From contig USPD01000036.1 of NCBI GenBank assembly GCA_900556585.1, forward strand, positions 1 through 6,477: 6,477 bases of DNA, read 5' to 3'. The notes beneath the pieces are model-generated. The model had not been told where the DNA came from. It ran no database searches and worked only from the letters and a program-made list of their open reading frames with translations. Shown piece by piece: positions 5,745-6,477 of the stretch (positions are counted from its first letter, which is position 1; every line of letters starts with the position of its first letter). The DNA comes from an uncultured Eggerthella sp. Lineage in GTDB: Bacteria; Actinomycetota; Coriobacteriia; Coriobacteriales; Eggerthellaceae. The position numbers and the translations under genes were made by a program.

Positions 5745-5793
5745 AGCATTAACTAGAGTTACATAACTACATTACGTAACTCTAGTTAATGCT
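5745..5793. terminator. Perfect 18-bp inverted repeat between convergent genes, probable bidirectional terminator
   Basis: AGCATTAACTAGAGTTAC (5745-5762) and GTAACTCTAGTTAATGCT (5776-5793) are exact reverse complements around a 13-nt loop. The repeat lies between the permease (plus, ends 5681) and the patatin gene (minus, ends 5816). The flanks are only modestly T-rich (plus CATAGATTTATAG; minus TCGTTTAATCC), so an intrinsic terminator is likely but not classical. The stem is long and AT-rich, and the loop is large. An operator or attachment role is possible but nothing nearby supports it. Confidence 0.6.
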
Positions 5794-5815
5794 CATAGAT
5801 TTATAGCCTCTAGCT

Positions 5816-6477
5816 TTACTCAATACCAAGCCATTCAAGCCATTGCGGAAACTCGTGTTGAGCTTGGTTATAGCCATCAAAATAGCTTGCACGGAGTTTT
5901 TTCAAATCAGTTGTGTTATTGCTTACCGCCATTTTGTCAGCATACACAATGTAGGCTTTTCCTTCTTCGGCGAGGTGTTCGAGCTTTTCAAGCTCAGCAT
6001 TATAACGTTCATTACGGGTAAGCAGCGCTTCGCGAACATAAGGATATTTATGGTAGCTATTCGCAATTAGGCGAGCACTATGCCCAATATCAGGTGCAGG
6101 CTTTCGGAACCCTTTTGGACGGGTAAGTATGGCAAAAATACGAGAACACCCCGAATCAAGCGCAAGCTGCAAAGGAATACCAGCACCATCACCTAACCCG
6201 CCGTCGTAATATACGTGATCACCAATAGTAACGGCAGGCATAACAAAAGGAAGGGTACTACTAGCGCGAACGCGCACCATTAAATCCTGAAGAGTTGCCA
6301 TATCTTCCTTGTGCCAGACAACAGTTTCTCCCGTATCGCGATCAAATGCTTGAATTGCACAGGGTGTAGGATTGTTCCAGAACGCCTCAAAATCAAAAGG
6401 CAAAACTCCACCAGGAAGGCCCGTTTCCTCATAGATCCATTCAGCAGAAAACATACCTTTGCCCTGCAAAAAACTCG
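5816..6477 (-). CDS. Patatin-like phospholipase family protein (YjjU type), 5' end missing
   Basis: The minus-strand frame stays open to the right edge, so this is the C-terminal 219 residues. TTG 6469 is an internal Leu, not a supported start. Counting from that codon, SSTLPFVMPAVTIGDHVYYDGG (70-91) ends in the D89-G-G motif that supplies the Asp of the patatin Ser-Asp dyad. It is followed by GDGAGIPLQLALDSGCSRIFAILTRPKGFRKP (93-124). The GxSxG nucleophile elbow and the oxyanion-hole glycines must lie outside the window. The helical tail with LLTRNERYNAELEKLEHLAEEGKAYIVYAD (149-178) is typical of the bacterial YjjU-like subgroup of about 290 residues. These proteins are soluble or membrane-associated acyl-lipid hydrolases with few known substrates. 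The gene converges on the permease and has no visible regulatory link to it. Confidence 0.88.
   Translation of the reverse strand, partial: SFLQGKGMFSAEWIYEETGLPGGVLPFDFEAFWNNPTPCAIQAFDRDTGETVVWHKEDMATLQDLMVRVRASSTLPFVMPAVTIGDHVYYDGGLGDGAGIPLQLALDSGCSRIFAILTRPKGFRKPAPDIGHSARLIANSYHKYPYVREALLTRNERYNAELEKLEHLAEEGKAYIVYADKMAVSNNTTDLKKLRASYFDGYNQAQHEFPQWLEWLGIE

Overview
The window is AT-leaning chromosomal DNA with compact genes. It holds three complete protein genes of recognisable family, one Gln/Pro-rich membrane protein, and two genes cut by the window edges. The mix fits an anaerobic Gram-positive bacterium: a Wzx-like flippase with long basic tails, a DUF4190 protein with a Pro/Gln-rich head, a Fur-family repressor linked to a His-rich PF11449-type permease, and a YjjU-type patatin. 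By family resemblance I lean to class Coriobacteriia (Actinomycetota). This is an inference from remembered protein styles; no rRNA or other taxonomic marker is present.

Layout. (1) 1-234, plus strand: the C-terminal end of a PAP2-family membrane phosphatase. (2) 336-2285, minus strand: a 12-helix polysaccharide/lipid-linked sugar flippase, converging on the PAP2 gene, with a perfect 14-bp hairpin at the junction. (3) 2518-3786, minus strand: a DUF4190 membrane protein with a Pro/Gln-rich N-terminal region. It has its own promoter and an intrinsic terminator that separates it from the flippase. (4) 3787-4190: a divergent control region. (5) 4191-5681, plus strand: a two-gene operon of a Fur/Zur-type repressor and a metal permease carrying a dense histidine loop. 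(6) 5745-5793: a perfect 18-bp inverted repeat between convergent genes. (7) 5816-6477, minus strand: the C-terminal two thirds of a patatin-like phospholipase, running off the right edge.

The most interesting part is the regulator-permease module. Its promoter (TTGACA, 16 bp, TAAAAT) is bracketed by two 15-bp 7-1-7 palindromes of Fur-family type. One is perfect and lies just upstream of the -35. The other, imperfect, covers the end of the -10 and the start site. The repressor keeps both structural-zinc CxxC pairs but lacks the usual histidines just before the first pair. The permease has two homologous halves, each with a Pro-Gln/Asn-Cys-Gly motif, joined by a loop with 22 histidines. Together they suggest an autoregulated metal homeostasis unit. 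Zinc is my first guess and manganese the second. Whether transport is inward or outward cannot be read from the sequence.

The PAP2 phosphatase and the flippase could both act on lipid-linked envelope precursors, but they are convergent and not co-transcribed, so a joint role is only a suggestion.
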